The notes: generated from the letters alone by a model not told the origin. Counted from the stretch's first letter, positions 45,125-55,169 are shown. The stretch: DNA of 64,000 nucleotides from Marinomonas sargassi (GCF_025716875.1 NZ_JAOVZB010000005.1:1-64000); one strand, 5' to 3'. Translations and numbers: made by a program.

Positions 45125-46876
45125 TCAATACACATCTCGCTGGTATCTGTGCTCAGCTACCAATTTATCCATATACGCTTGTACAGCATCATCATCGAGC
45201 TGACCTTGTTCTTTAATAACATCACGGATGGCTTTATCCACATCTGCTGCCATGCGCGAAGCATCACCACAAATATAAATATAACCCCCTTGTTCTAGCC
45301 ATTCGTAGAAGGCTTGGCCTTGTTGGCGAATAAGAGTTTGCACATAGATTTTTTCAGCTGTATCGCGAGACCATGCTAGGCTGGCTTTGGTCAGTAAACC
45401 TGACTCTTGCCATGCGTTTATCTGGTCGCGGTACAGGAAGTCTTCTGCTTCATGCTGGTCACCGAAAAACAGCCAGTTCTGTCCTGCTGCTCCACGTGAT
45501 TCACGCTCTTCTAAGAAGGCTCTGAATGGCGCAATACCAGTTCCCGGGCCAATCATAATAAGTGGTGCATCATTGTTGTCTGGAATATGGAAATGCGCTG
45601 ACGATTGAATATACACGCCCATATTAGAACCCGCAGCCAAACGCTTCCCTAACCAAGTGGAGGCAACACCTTTGCGGGGCTTATCGAATATATCGTAGTG
45701 CACTTCCCCTACGGTAAGGTGCACTTCTCCCGGATGAGCATTAGGGCTAGAAGCAATGGAATACAATCTTGGCTGTAGTGGACGCAAGCCATCTAAAAAG
45801 GTTTGTGCGTCGATTTCAGGCTTAAGTTCAGACATGACATCTAGTACCTGATAACCCTCTGGTGCAGACTCAAGCCCCCATGTTTCAAGGCTCTTCGCAT
45901 TAACCGTATGAATGTCCATTTTGCTCTGTAACAACACTCTTAGTGATGCTGGGCCTGATTTTAAGCTCACCACTTCTGAGCCTGTAAAGCCGCTCGCTTG
46001 GAGAATAGCATTTACGTCATCTGGGCAATTCAATGGCCAAACACCCAATACGTCACCCGCTTGATACTCTAAATCAACGCCACCGCCTGCTAAGGAAATC
46101 TCTACATGATTCACACATTTAGCGGAGTTTTCACCACTTAAGGATTCAACATGAATGAGGTTAGCAATAAAGGGATGGTTTTTATCGAACTCAGGCGTGT
46201 ATTCATCACTAGCACCAGCTTGTACGCTTGCTGCACCTGCCGCAGAAGAAAAGACTTCCGTTTGAAAAACTTCTGTTTTCCATTCTGCATATTCATCTTC
46301 AAAGGCCACATCACAGCCTAAGAAATCTTGGCAAGGCGTCGCACCCAATTCAGCCATGCGCCTCGCAATGTCTTCCGCTGCTTTATTGAAATAGGCATAA
46401 CTGGAGTCACCTAAACCACATACCGCAAAATTTAGCGTGGCTGGTAATAACTGTGCTCCCTCAGAAGTAATGCTTTCGTAGAAGTTTTTAGCATTGTCTG
46501 GCGGATCCCCTTCGCCAAAGGTAGAACAAAGAATTAAGACATGATTCAACTCCGCCATAGCCGCAAGGTCGGTGGAATCCAACTCCCCAACACTGGCTTC
46601 AAAGCCTTGTGTTGCCGCGAATTTTTTCAAATCTTTCGCGAGTACTTCACAGTTACCCGACTGGGAGCCATAAAAAATGGCAAGCGGTGTACCGGGTGCT
46701 TCTTCTTTTGCACCCTGTGCCGCCGCAGCAATTGTACTGATACCTGTTAATAAACCGTTTAGCCATTCTCTTTGTGCCGGATCAAATGGTGCATCTTCTG
46801 GAAGCTCTACGACTGTATTGTCGTCTTGTGCTTTTGATTCCATGGCAGCAGAAAGCTGCGTAATAATCGAACTCAT
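45125..46876 (-). CDS. cysJ: NADPH flavoprotein reductase (sulfite reductase alpha type)
   Basis: 583 residues. The flavodoxin domain is at about 65-210 (IFYGSQSGNCEVLAKDL, LCSTFGEGDPPDNAKNF) and binds FMN. FAD and NADPH domains of the CPR/CysJ type follow (LQPRLYSIASSP, GVASTWLG, GPGTGIAPFRAFLEERE, YICGDASRMAADVD) with the C-terminal Y after RYQRDV. It transfers electrons from NADPH to the sirohaem partner encoded 26 bp upstream. That partner is NirA-like rather than a classical CysI, so the pair may reduce nitrite as well as or instead of sulfite. Confidence 0.88.
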   Translation of the reverse strand: MSSIITQLSAAMESKAQDDNTVVELPEDAPFDPAQREWLNGLLTGISTIAAAAQGAKEEAPGTPLAIFYGSQSGNCEVLAKDLKKFAATQGFEASVGELDSTDLAAMAELNHVLILCSTFGEGDPPDNAKNFYESITSEGAQLLPATLNFAVCGLGDSSYAYFNKAAEDIARRMAELGATPCQDFLGCDVAFEDEYAEWKTEVFQTEVFSSAAGAASVQAGASDEYTPEFDKNHPFIANLIHVESLSGENSAKCVNHVEISLAGGGVDLEYQAGDVLGVWPLNCPDDVNAILQASGFTGSEVVSLKSGPASLRVLLQSKMDIHTVNAKSLETWGLESAPEGYQVLDVMSELKPEIDAQTFLDGLRPLQPRLYSIASSPNAHPGEVHLTVGEVHYDIFDKPRKGVASTWLGKRLAAGSNMGVYIQSSAHFHIPDNNDAPLIMIGPGTGIAPFRAFLEERESRGAAGQNWLFFGDQHEAEDFLYRDQINAWQESGLLTKASLAWSRDTAEKIYVQTLIRQQGQAFYEWLEQGGYIYICGDASRMAADVDKAIRDVIKEQGQLDDDAVQAYMDKLVAEHRYQRDVY

Positions 46877-46902
46877 ACAAACCTCAATAAAATGATTAGG
46901 CG

Positions 46903-48714
46903 TTAAGCTAATAGCTGCTCTGTTAACTGGCTGTCTTCAAGGCCTCGAGTAAAAGCCAAAAAGCTTTCCCCCTGCTTACGGCCATTCATATAATTACCGA
47001 CGACTTTCTCTAACACTTGGCAAATGTCCCGTGATGCAACAGGTCCACACAACATGCGTGCCAAACCTTGATCATCATCACAGCCTCCTCCTACCAAGAC
47101 GTTATAACCTTCACTTCCATCTTCCGCCGCCGTACCCACGAGGCCTATGTCACCTATGTAATGCTGGGCACAGGAGTTAGGACAACCTGTTAAGTGAATA
47201 TTAATGGGGGAATCTAATTCAAAACGTGCTTGTAGGTGATCAACAATATTGCTGGCATCTTCTTTGGTATAAGCATTAGCCAACTTACAAGCCCAACGGC
47301 CAGTACAAGAAACCGCACCGGCTGCAAAGGAATTAGCATCTACACTCATTCCTAGTGCTTCCAGTTCACTTACGGCAGCGGCCACATCAGCATCCGCCAC
47401 ATCAGCAATTAAGAAGTTCTGCCAAACCGTTAGTCGTATATCGTTACTGCCATACTTTTGTGCGATACGACCCGCGCCACGCATTTGCTCCGGACTCATT
47501 CGCCCTAGCCTTAATGCCACACCAATGTAATTGAGCCCTTTTTGCGCTTGTGGATGAACACCTATATGAGCTTGGCGCTTTATAACAGGTCTTGGCTCAT
47601 CAGCGTCTCTTGATAAAGAGATCATTTTTACGCCATTACCAAAGCCATCCAGCTTTTCTTGTACTTTTTCACATACCCAATCAAAACCATGCTGGTCTAA
47701 AACATATTTGAAGCGGGCTTTTTTACGGTTGGTTCGATCACCGTGCTCTAGGAAAACTCTTAGGATTGCTTCAGATATTTCAGGTGTGTCTTCTGGACGG
47801 CAAATTAGTCCTGTATCCCGGGCAAAATCCTCATGGCCAGTAATACCACCAAATAGAATTCGGCAATAAATCCCAGCGTCTACACCTTGGCTATTCTCTT
47901 TTACCTTCACAGCGAGGTAGCCAACATCATTGGTATCAGACACCACAGAGATGGTGCCGGCATTATCAAAGGAGATGTTAAACTTTCTTGGGATACCGTG
48001 GAGATCACGAGTATTCAAAATGCGGTGACTAACTTCTACTGCGTATTTATGGAGGTTAATAAGCTCTTCAGGGTCAAACCCTGCAGTAGGCGTTGCGGTG
48101 ATGTTTCGAGCGCTATCAGCACCTGAGCCTTTACTGGATAAGCCTATGTCATATAAGGCACTGTTAAGAGCTAGAATTTTATTAGGTGGAATTTCTCGCA
48201 TTTGGAAACTGCCGCGGGTGGTAATATGGGCATATCCGCCAGCAATATCTTCGGCGATATCCCCTAAGCCTATCATTTGATCCCCACGAAGCTTACAACC
48301 GGGAATGCGTAAACGGGTCATAAAGCCTTCCATTGCTGGCATCACATTAAACAGGCCGTGATGTCGGAACATAAAGTCTTTAATGCCTTCGGCTATTTGG
48401 TTGTTATTATTGTGAGCAACAATATCGTCCCAAATATCCAATACATGGCGTTCGTATTTCGCCGTTTCCTGTTTGCATAAGTCTTCTACTGGGGTCCCCC
48501 AAAAAGTTTCAGGGCCTATTTCCTCTGCGGCATTTTGTCCTGCCCCCAAAGCCACGTGGAGATTTAAATCCACTAATAAGCTGGCCATGTAACGTTTTTG
48601 TTCAGCGGTAAAGCCTTGAGGAGCTGGTGCTGCATTACTGCTGGCAATAATAGAGGATGTATCTAAATTAGAATTTTCAGCTATAGAAACTGCATTATTG
48701 GTGTCAATAGACAA
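46903..48714 (-). CDS. NirA-type sirohaem nitrite/sulfite reductase
   Basis: 603 residues with two ferredoxin-like half domains and two sirohaem domains. [4Fe-4S]-sirohaem ligands appear as CTGRWACKLA and TGCPNSCAQHYIGDIGLVG. The GCPNSCAQ form is usual in NirA-type assimilatory nitrite reductases, whereas classical CysI reads GCPNGCGR. An unconserved 35-residue head precedes FTAEQKRYMASLL. The start is TTG at 48714 with a strong GGGAGGG ribosome-binding site. It precedes the flavoprotein reductase gene, so electrons likely come from NADPH. Substrate, nitrite versus sulfite, is open; no nitrate reductase or sulfate genes are adjacent. Confidence 0.85.
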   Translation of the reverse strand: MSIDTNNAVSIAENSNLDTSSIIASSNAAPAPQGFTAEQKRYMASLLVDLNLHVALGAGQNAAEEIGPETFWGTPVEDLCKQETAKYERHVLDIWDDIVAHNNNNQIAEGIKDFMFRHHGLFNVMPAMEGFMTRLRIPGCKLRGDQMIGLGDIAEDIAGGYAHITTRGSFQMREIPPNKILALNSALYDIGLSSKGSGADSARNITATPTAGFDPEELINLHKYAVEVSHRILNTRDLHGIPRKFNISFDNAGTISVVSDTNDVGYLAVKVKENSQGVDAGIYCRILFGGITGHEDFARDTGLICRPEDTPEISEAILRVFLEHGDRTNRKKARFKYVLDQHGFDWVCEKVQEKLDGFGNGVKMISLSRDADEPRPVIKRQAHIGVHPQAQKGLNYIGVALRLGRMSPEQMRGAGRIAQKYGSNDIRLTVWQNFLIADVADADVAAAVSELEALGMSVDANSFAAGAVSCTGRWACKLANAYTKEDASNIVDHLQARFELDSPINIHLTGCPNSCAQHYIGDIGLVGTAAEDGSEGYNVLVGGGCDDDQGLARMLCGPVASRDICQVLEKVVGNYMNGRKQGESFLAFTRGLEDSQLTEQLLA

Positions 48715-48790
48715 CTGGGCACCCTCCCTTCATCATAATAATTATGGATTAATGGATAGCCGCGCCGTTGCGGGGAATAACAATGTAGAG

Positions 48791-48872
48791 TGTTTATAGC
48801 AGTTTATGTTCTAGCCACTACGCCTGTGCAGAGGCAACTCACTATAAACATAAAGTATTGAGTCTGTTTATA
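48791..48872. promoter_or_regulatory. Repeated TGTTTATA motifs upstream of the NirA-type gene
   Basis: TGTTTATAG (48791-48799) and CTATAAACA (48842-48850) form a 9-bp inverted repeat, and TGTTTATA recurs at 48865-48872. They lie 75-160 bp upstream of the TTG start and may be operator sites. The rest of the 545-bp gap to the next gene holds a Pho-box-like repeat (49038-49054) and otherwise nothing I recognise. Confidence 0.35.
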
Positions 48873-49036
48873 AAGTAAGCAAAAAACTTGCCAAAACAAT
48901 CCCCGAATCTACCTTAAGTCAGTTCTAAAAGCGCACAAGAAGCACCCAATTCAAATCAAACCAAAGATTAACGCACCAAAAAAGAACGCGATTATCAATC
49001 GAGAAATAAACGTATGCCATGTGACATCAAAGTAAA

Positions 49037-49056
49037 ATGTAACGTGAATGTAACCC
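49037..49056 (+). promoter_or_regulatory. Pho-box-like direct repeat
   Basis: Two TGTAAC hexamers start exactly 11 bp apart (49038 and 49049), the helical spacing of PhoB half-sites. It lies about 205 bp upstream of the pseudo-nucleotidase gene. The sequence deviates from CTGTCAT and no clear -10 follows at the expected distance, so the call is tentative. Confidence 0.3.
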
Positions 49057-49260
49057 TTCACATGAAGTAACGAAGAAAAACAAATAAACACAAAACCAAA
49101 CTCTTAATAAACAGTATGATAAGCAAAAAGTTAAACAAAAGGTCAAACTTTAAAAGTTCTTTTTTAAAACCTTATAAATACTTTTTATAGTAATGAGGTA
49201 TAAACTCATTGAGTTTTCTATTTAAATTGGAATTAAAATAAATTTTATGGGAGAGAGGAT

Positions 49261-50778
49261 ATGTTTATAAAAACAAAAATATTAGAACGAAAAAACACAC
49301 CATATCAGGCTCAAAATTTCCTTATTGCCCTCTGTATTCTCGTCATACTATTTTTGTCTGCGCCCGCAATCAGTAAGGTAACTATTGTCTATACATCAAA
49401 TCAGCCTAATATTTTATTAGACAAAGAGGTTGCTCACTTTCCCCAATTATCTACCCTGCTAAATACATTAAGAAGCGAGGAAAGTGAGAACACCCTTTTT
49501 TTACAAGGGGGAGACAACTTCTCACCCAGTGCAATATCCATGTTTGATGATGCCAGCAATATTATTGCCTTGGCTAATATGATGGAGGCTTCTCTCTACT
49601 CTGTGGGTAAAAGAGAGCTTACTTACGATGTTGACGTTCTATCATTAAGAGCCTTAGAGGCTCAATTCCCAATCATATCTAGCAATCTTTTGGATTCGCG
49701 ATCAGGCTCTACTCTTGAAGGGCTATTTCGTATGTATGACTTTAACGTAGACGATATCAATATATCGGTGGCCTCTCTTGTCAACAAAAGAGTATTAGTA
49801 GCCTACACACCAGAATATGCGCAACTTACCGATATTAACCATACGTTAGAAGAAATTCAGCGCAATCAAGCTAATGCCGATATCAAAATACTCATGACTG
49901 ATTTGGAAGAATCTCCCAGTATAGATATTGCTAGGAAATACGACTTCGACCTTATCCTTGTTGCCATAGACGGTAAGGACAAGGTTATCCAAATAGATGA
50001 CACACTTGTCGCTTTCGGGGGCGGTCAAGATGGCGATACTATTGTTATCACTTACGAGCAGACGAACAAACCTACTTTAAGTGCAAGTATCGAAGATCTT
50101 TCTTTATATGAGCCAGACCCTCAAATTGTCTCTTTTGTTGAAAAGTATCGATCTCGAATTAGCAGCTTATATCAAACCAAAATAGCCGTAGCTAACAGTC
50201 CTTTTACAACAAAAAGAGAAATCATACGTACCCAAGAAACGCCTCTGGCTAACACCTTCGCAGACGCTATTCGAGAGTACACTAAAGCCCAAATTGCGGT
50301 TCTTAACAGTGGTGCCATAAGAAACTCGGCAGACTACCCAAAAGGTTATAATTTCACTCGGGGAGACATCCAAAGCGAACTGCCTTTTGGTAATCACACA
50401 GTGGTTGTCAAACTATCTGGCAACACGATTAAAGCTATGATGGAAAATGCCTTAAGTAGAATTGAACACGTTGATGGACGCTTCTTAAATGTCTCAGGTA
50501 TGAAAGTAACTTACGATTCATCAGCCCCCCCAGGTAGCAGAGTAAGAAGTATTAGCGTTGCAAATCAGCCTCTCAATGACAGTCAACAATATGAAGTAGC
50601 TATCCCCAGCTTTTATGCACAAGGGGGTGATGATTATTCCATGCTTAAAAACCTAGAGGTAGCGAAAAAGAGCTTTAGCAAAAAAAGGAATTGGCTTGTG
50701 ATCGCTCAATATTTAGAAGAAAAACAAACTCTTACAGCAGAGCCTTTGGGCAGAATGGTTGATATCTCAAGAAAATGA
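49261..50778 (+). CDS. Secreted 5'-nucleotidase-like protein lacking catalytic metal ligands
   Basis: 505 residues. The N-terminal hydrophobic segment (about 19-37, ending SAPAIS) is a signal peptide or anchor. A metallophosphatase-fold domain (about 39-270) and a 5'-nucleotidase C-terminal domain (about 310-500: NSGAIRNS, FTRGDIQSELPFGNHTVVVKLSG, YAQGGDDYSML) follow. Metal ligands are gone: the TNDxH start reads Y44-TSNQPN, GNHEFD reads G116-KRELT, the THxG region reads T213-DLE, and GxHxH reads AIDGKD (237-242). Only Asp85 in GGDNF persists. Hydrolysis is unlikely, but nucleotide binding by the intact C-terminal domain is possible. Its stop overlaps the start of a diguanylate cyclase gene (ATGA). 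GGAGAGAGG precedes the ATG. Confidence 0.88.
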   Translation: MFIKTKILERKNTPYQAQNFLIALCILVILFLSAPAISKVTIVYTSNQPNILLDKEVAHFPQLSTLLNTLRSEESENTLFLQGGDNFSPSAISMFDDASNIIALANMMEASLYSVGKRELTYDVDVLSLRALEAQFPIISSNLLDSRSGSTLEGLFRMYDFNVDDINISVASLVNKRVLVAYTPEYAQLTDINHTLEEIQRNQANADIKILMTDLEESPSIDIARKYDFDLILVAIDGKDKVIQIDDTLVAFGGGQDGDTIVITYEQTNKPTLSASIEDLSLYEPDPQIVSFVEKYRSRISSLYQTKIAVANSPFTTKREIIRTQETPLANTFADAIREYTKAQIAVLNSGAIRNSADYPKGYNFTRGDIQSELPFGNHTVVVKLSGNTIKAMMENALSRIEHVDGRFLNVSGMKVTYDSSAPPGSRVRSISVANQPLNDSQQYEVAIPSFYAQGGDDYSMLKNLEVAKKSFSKKRNWLVIAQYLEEKQTLTAEPLGRMVDISRK

Positions 50779-52679
50779 AAATTAAATTCTTTAACAGTTT
50801 ATCCTTCCGTATTAATTTTGGAATGTTGCTTATTTTGGTAACCTTGTTTGTGCTTGCTAGCATCTCACTATGGATAACAAGCACTTTTAACAACCTTTCT
50901 TGGAAGGTCTCTAATCAGCTAATGCCACAACTAGAGTATTACTCTGACATCCACATTACGGTAAAAAATGTCCATAGAAAAATTGATGCTCTCCCCCATT
51001 CTAGATCTAAGTCTGCTAACAGGGTTGTGGTTTCAGAGTTATTGGATGAATTAAATAAAATCTCGAATCGTGTGTCTGATAGTGAAGCAAGCCAATACAA
51101 CCTTGCCATTAAAAAAATGACGACTGAGCTATTTCCCATTGTCAGTACCTACAGCTTAGAAGTCATGAGAAAAATTGAAATTGAGCAAGAACTAAAGCTC
51201 AAGAAGAAGCAACTTGATACCCTTTATTTAGCTCATACCTACAATCCAGAGTTAAGCCTAGAATTAAGGGAAGAGCTTCACCAGATTTACGTGGACTCTA
51301 TTTCTTTATCTGAAATAAGTACCTCTTTTTTATTCAAAAGATCCACTCAATCGATTAGAAAAAAAAGCAAACAACTATTGGATAAGAAAGTAATAAACTC
51401 AGATTTTTACAACACTATAAATGACCCAGAAAAAGGCGTTATATCCATTCTGGTTAAACGTAATAACCTAGTGTCGAACTTATCCATTTTAAATACGCAA
51501 ACGAGCTTTATTATTGAACAGCTTAGTTCAATATCTCTCTCTGAGGTAACGGCACTACAGGACATAGTTAAAGATGCTGCAAAAGAGTTAAATACTAAGT
51601 CAGCCTATTATAAGAACTTCTTAACGACGATCATATTTCTAACGACATGCTTTAGCATCATTATGATGGTTTACTTCCATAAAAATATAACGACAAGACT
51701 CATCACTATTGCAAACAATTTAGTCAATCAGGATAGCCAAGCTGTATTGGAAAAAGAAACCCATGGTTCATCCGAAATCAGCCTAATCGCAAAGGCTATA
51801 TTGAGATATAAAGCAAACAACAAAAGGCAGCGAGATAAAATTGCCAGTAGTGTCGAACAACTTAAATTTATCATTGAGCACTCTTCTCAGGCGGTTCTTA
51901 TATATAGAGAAAACACCATCATTTACTCTAACAACAGTGGTCAAAGTATATTAAATGCTAACCAAAGCCTCACGAATCACATAATACCTAGACACCTGTT
52001 AAAAGCGATTGATGGCCAAACTTACCTAGATAGATTGTCATTAGGTAACTCTCACTTTAAATTTTATGCCACCGATATTGATTGGGACGGTACGCCTAGT
52101 AGGCTGGCGTTACTTATGGATATTACTAATGAAGTAGAAAAAGAAAAGCAGTTAATGAAAAACCTGAAAGCAGCTACGGATGAATCTTTCGTTGATGCTA
52201 TGACTGGACTATATAACCGCCGTAAACTTGACTACTTTATAGAGCAGAATGTCTCACAAGAGTACACCATCATTCTAACCGATATCGACTGGTTCAAAGC
52301 CTATAATGATCACTATGGTCATGCCGAAGGAGATACCTGCATTATTCAAGTGGCGAAAACTCTTAAAGAAAACCTACGTTCGGATAATGACCTAGCCATT
52401 CGTTACGGTGGTGAAGAGTTCTTGATTATTTTAATGGACAGCAACATAGCTCAAGCAGAAGCCGTTGCGCAAAGAATCCAGTCCAATATTAAAAGTTATC
52501 AAATACCACATGAGAAGTCGGATTTTGGCTACCTAACTCTTAGCCTAGGTATTGCCCACTCTAGTGAATCAGGCCCAGAAGGCGCTTGGCACACTTTATT
52601 TGAGATAGCCGACCAAAGGTTATATAAGGCGAAGGAACAAGGTCGAGCTCAAGCAGTTTCAAAAGCAAATAGCGCTTAA
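50775..52679 (+). CDS. Membrane diguanylate cyclase with large periplasmic sensor
   Basis: 634 residues. TM1 is at about 12-34, followed by a mainly helical periplasmic region of some 245 residues, TM2 (about 284-305, FLTTIIFLTTCFSIIMMVYF), a HAMP-like segment, a PAS-like region (about 360-455) and a GGDEF domain. The active site is intact: G545-GEEF, preceded by LTDIDWFKAYND. A canonical RxxD inhibitory site is not present (RSDND). It makes c-di-GMP. Translational coupling to the secreted pseudo-nucleotidase suggests that protein is its periplasmic partner, in the manner of other SBP-DGC pairs. Confidence 0.9.
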   Translation: MKIKFFNSLSFRINFGMLLILVTLFVLASISLWITSTFNNLSWKVSNQLMPQLEYYSDIHITVKNVHRKIDALPHSRSKSANRVVVSELLDELNKISNRVSDSEASQYNLAIKKMTTELFPIVSTYSLEVMRKIEIEQELKLKKKQLDTLYLAHTYNPELSLELREELHQIYVDSISLSEISTSFLFKRSTQSIRKKSKQLLDKKVINSDFYNTINDPEKGVISILVKRNNLVSNLSILNTQTSFIIEQLSSISLSEVTALQDIVKDAAKELNTKSAYYKNFLTTIIFLTTCFSIIMMVYFHKNITTRLITIANNLVNQDSQAVLEKETHGSSEISLIAKAILRYKANNKRQRDKIASSVEQLKFIIEHSSQAVLIYRENTIIYSNNSGQSILNANQSLTNHIIPRHLLKAIDGQTYLDRLSLGNSHFKFYATDIDWDGTPSRLALLMDITNEVEKEKQLMKNLKAATDESFVDAMTGLYNRRKLDYFIEQNVSQEYTIILTDIDWFKAYNDHYGHAEGDTCIIQVAKTLKENLRSDNDLAIRYGGEEFLIILMDSNIAQAEAVAQRIQSNIKSYQIPHEKSDFGYLTLSLGIAHSSESGPEGAWHTLFEIADQRLYKAKEQGRAQAVSKANSA

Positions 52680-52695
52680 AGCAATACAGCAAATG

Positions 52696-52735
52696 AAAGC
52701 GTGCACATGCGGTATTAGGTGCTCGCTTTTTAAGA
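52696..52735 (+). terminator. Terminator after the diguanylate cyclase gene
   Basis: AAAGCG-T-GCAC and GTGC-T-CGCTTT form an 11-bp stem with one T/T mismatch, followed by a T run, about 16 bp after the stop codon. Confidence 0.7.
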
Positions 52736-52741
52736 AAGGTA

Positions 52742-52779
52742 CGAACAAGTCCATACGCTGAAGCCGGTGGACTTGTTCG
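52742..52779. repeat. Perfect 11-bp inverted repeat
   Basis: CGAACAAGTCC (52742-52752) and GGACTTGTTCG (52769-52779) form a stem with a 16-base loop just behind the terminator. No T run follows. The remaining ~425 bp up to the chemoreceptor gene are very AT-rich and contain a short motif (52903-52919) shared with the next chemoreceptor; otherwise no gene or RNA is apparent. Confidence 0.5.
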
Positions 52780-53204
52780 AATCTTCCTTAACCCTCAATC
52801 AAGATTTTCTATTTATTCACACTTTAGCCCTCTCTAAGATAAAGCCTCTTATTCAATTTAAACCAAGTCGTTTATAGAGCTCTCAATGTCATAAAAATTA
52901 GATTTGCGGAATTTGCATATTCTATTGATACTCAAGAGAGTAGGATTTTTTTATCTATTTAATTAAATAGTCGAATAGCACTTACATTAACTATCAAGTA
53001 ACTAAAACCAGTTTTATATATTGATAAAAAAATCGTTTTTATGATTTCCCAATTATAAAAAATAGTTATAGAAAAATATTGCGAATAGTGCGTTCTTATA
53101 TCTCAACATTTATGAAAAATTAAATAATAAGGTCACTATACTATTTTCTGATTTTCGGTGTTCTCCACCATTCATTAATACAAGGCGTTATTCGCAGGGT
53201 TGAT

Positions 53205-55094
53205 ATGTTCAGTTATTCATTAAAAAGAAAAATTAGTCTTCTCGCTACATCAGCAGTGCTGTTAACCAGTATCACACTAACCTTCTATTCAACCAAAGAA
53301 CTGTCTTTAGCAATGGAAGATGGCATGCAACAACGCATTACTAGCGTTTCCAATGCTGTCTCTTCTAACATTGAATCTTGGGTGACAAATAAATACCAAA
53401 TACTTAATGCGCTATCAGAACAACCTTATGAAGCAGCCGCTTTTACTAGCCAGCTCAATATGGCCATTTCTGCGGGAGACTTTTCATCTATTTATGCAGG
53501 TTTGCAGGATGGAACACGAATTGGCTCAAATGGCATGACTCGCTTTGTAAATAATTATGACCCTCGAACAAGACCTTGGTATAAAGCCGTCTCTGCTTCC
53601 AAAGCTATGGAGCTAATAGGGCCATATAAGGATATAAACTCTCAAGAAATGACCTTCACTATTGCTAAGCCTCTTACGGGCTCAGGCAGTCAATCTGGCG
53701 TTATTGGGGTGGACTTAAGAATTAAGAACTTATTCTCAGAAGTCACTAATGTAGATACTGGTAAAAATAGTCAATTATTTTTACTTAACTCTGAAAATGA
53801 CGTTATCGCACATAAAAACAATGCTTATATTCAAAAGAAAGTATTTGAGTTATACGACAATTTTTCTGAAAAAAGTTATATCTCTGCATTAAAAAATGGT
53901 GATTACCTGACTCTTGAAAGCCAAGCGATAAAAAAAATATTGCACTTTGCGCCAATCAAGAACTCATCTTGGGTACTTGCCATAGAAGTTGACCAAGAAA
54001 CAGAGCAGGCGCACTTCTGGCGTACTTTTTATGCTGAAATTTTAATTAGTATTGTGATTACACTAGCTGCAATCATACTGATGAATTGGGTGATGGGTGT
54101 TCTATTTAGAGATTTGTTCTCTTTAAAAGCCGCACTAAACGATATTGCGAACGGTGAAGGGGATTTAACTCGACGAATAAACATCAATAGCCATGATGAA
54201 ATAGGTCAAGTTACTAAGGATTTCAATCGTTTCACAGGCAACCTACACAGCATAATACAACAAATGGGGAAAGTTGCTCATGGCATGGCAGGTCAAGCGG
54301 ATGCCTTATCTGCCTCTGTTCTAGAAAACCGTAAAAGCATACAAAAGCAGGAGCAAAGCACATTAGAAGCCTCTCTTGCAGTAAACTCACTTAATGACTC
54401 AACAGCCTTGATTAGCAGCAATGTCGAAAGTACTGGCCAACAAATCTCTAGTACCTTAGCCCTCAGCGAACAAGGTATCCAGCAAATGAAATCAAGCCAA
54501 CAATCCATTACTCATCTTGCACAAAAATTGAGTGAAACCAATCTTGTTGTGGCCGAACTAAATGAACAGGCTCGCGGTATCGCCGGTATCGTTTCTACCA
54601 TTGACGATATTTCTGAACAAACAAATTTATTGGCGTTAAATGCAGCAATAGAAGCGGCTAGAGCGGGAGAGGCTGGACGAGGGTTTGCCGTCGTTGCAGA
54701 TGAAGTACGCGGATTATCTAGTAGAACAAGAACTTCTACAACTGAAATTCAAAGTATGATTGTCAATATCCAACAGTCTTCTATGAATGCCGTGGAGTTG
54801 ATTAAAGATAGCACCGAACTGGCTAGTGGAAGCGTCAACGATGCTGATCAAGCACAAGAAATGATTAATGAAATAATGGCTGCTATACAAGAAATAGAAA
54901 GTATGACAAAAGTTATTTCCTCTGCCACGTTAGAGCAACTTCGTATTGGAGAAAACATTACTGATAAAACCAATAATATAAAATCGTTAGCAAATGATTT
55001 AGCATCTCAAGCAATCGGAACGGAAAACCAAGCGGAAGAATTAAACCGCTTATCTACAGACCTTCAGAAGGAAACAAATAAATTTATTGTTTAA
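53205..55094 (+). CDS. Methyl-accepting chemotaxis protein with dCACHE sensor
   Basis: 629 residues: TM1 (about 10-32), periplasmic dCACHE domain (about 35-270), TM2 (about 277-300), HAMP (about 300-355) and a cytoplasmic signalling domain with the tip [19 protein letters not shown] and [15 protein letters not shown]. The sensor holds [17 protein letters not shown] and GVIGVDL, an order resembling the amino-acid-binding dCACHE signature, so an amino acid or amine ligand is plausible. No C-terminal CheR-tethering pentapeptide. Monocistronic with its own terminator. Confidence 0.92.
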   Translation: MFSYSLKRKISLLATSAVLLTSITLTFYSTKELSLAMEDGMQQRITSVSNAVSSNIESWVTNKYQILNALSEQPYEAAAFTSQLNMAISAGDFSSIYAGLQDGTRIGSNGMTRFVNNYDPRTRPWYKAVSASKAMELIGPYKDINSQEMTFTIAKPLTGSGSQSGVIGVDLRIKNLFSEVTNVDTGKNSQLFLLNSENDVIAHKNNAYIQKKVFELYDNFSEKSYISALKNGDYLTLESQAIKKILHFAPIKNSSWVLAIEVDQETEQAHFWRTFYAEILISIVITLAAIILMNWVMGVLFRDLFSLKAALNDIANGEGDLTRRININSHDEIGQVTKDFNRFTGNLHSIIQQMGKVAHGMAGQADALSASVLENRKSIQKQEQSTLEASLAVNSLNDSTALISSNVESTGQQISSTLALSEQGIQQMKSSQQSITHLAQKLSETNLVVAELNEQARGIAGIVSTIDDISEQTNLLALNAAIEAARAGEAGRGFAVVADEVRGLSSRTRTSTTEIQSMIVNIQQSSMNAVELIKDSTELASGSVNDADQAQEMINEIMAAIQEIESMTKVISSATLEQLRIGENITDKTNNIKSLANDLASQAIGTENQAEELNRLSTDLQKETNKFIV

Positions 55095-55133
55095 ATCCAG
55101 TAAATCTTTAAACAATAACACTAGTTTCTTTCA

Positions 55134-55169
55134 TTAAAGCGAGTAAGTATTTAAACTTCTCGCTTTTAA
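55134..55169 (+). terminator. Terminator after the dCACHE chemoreceptor gene
   Basis: AAAGCGAG (55136-55143) and CTCGCTTT (55159-55166) form an 8-bp stem followed by a T run, 40 bp after the stop. Confidence 0.75.

Noticed and set aside
52903..52919. Sigma-54 or FliA promoter for the chemoreceptor genes
   Set aside because: GG and GC are too close for -24/-12, and the match to GCCGATAA with a TAAA box is poor and mis-spaced.
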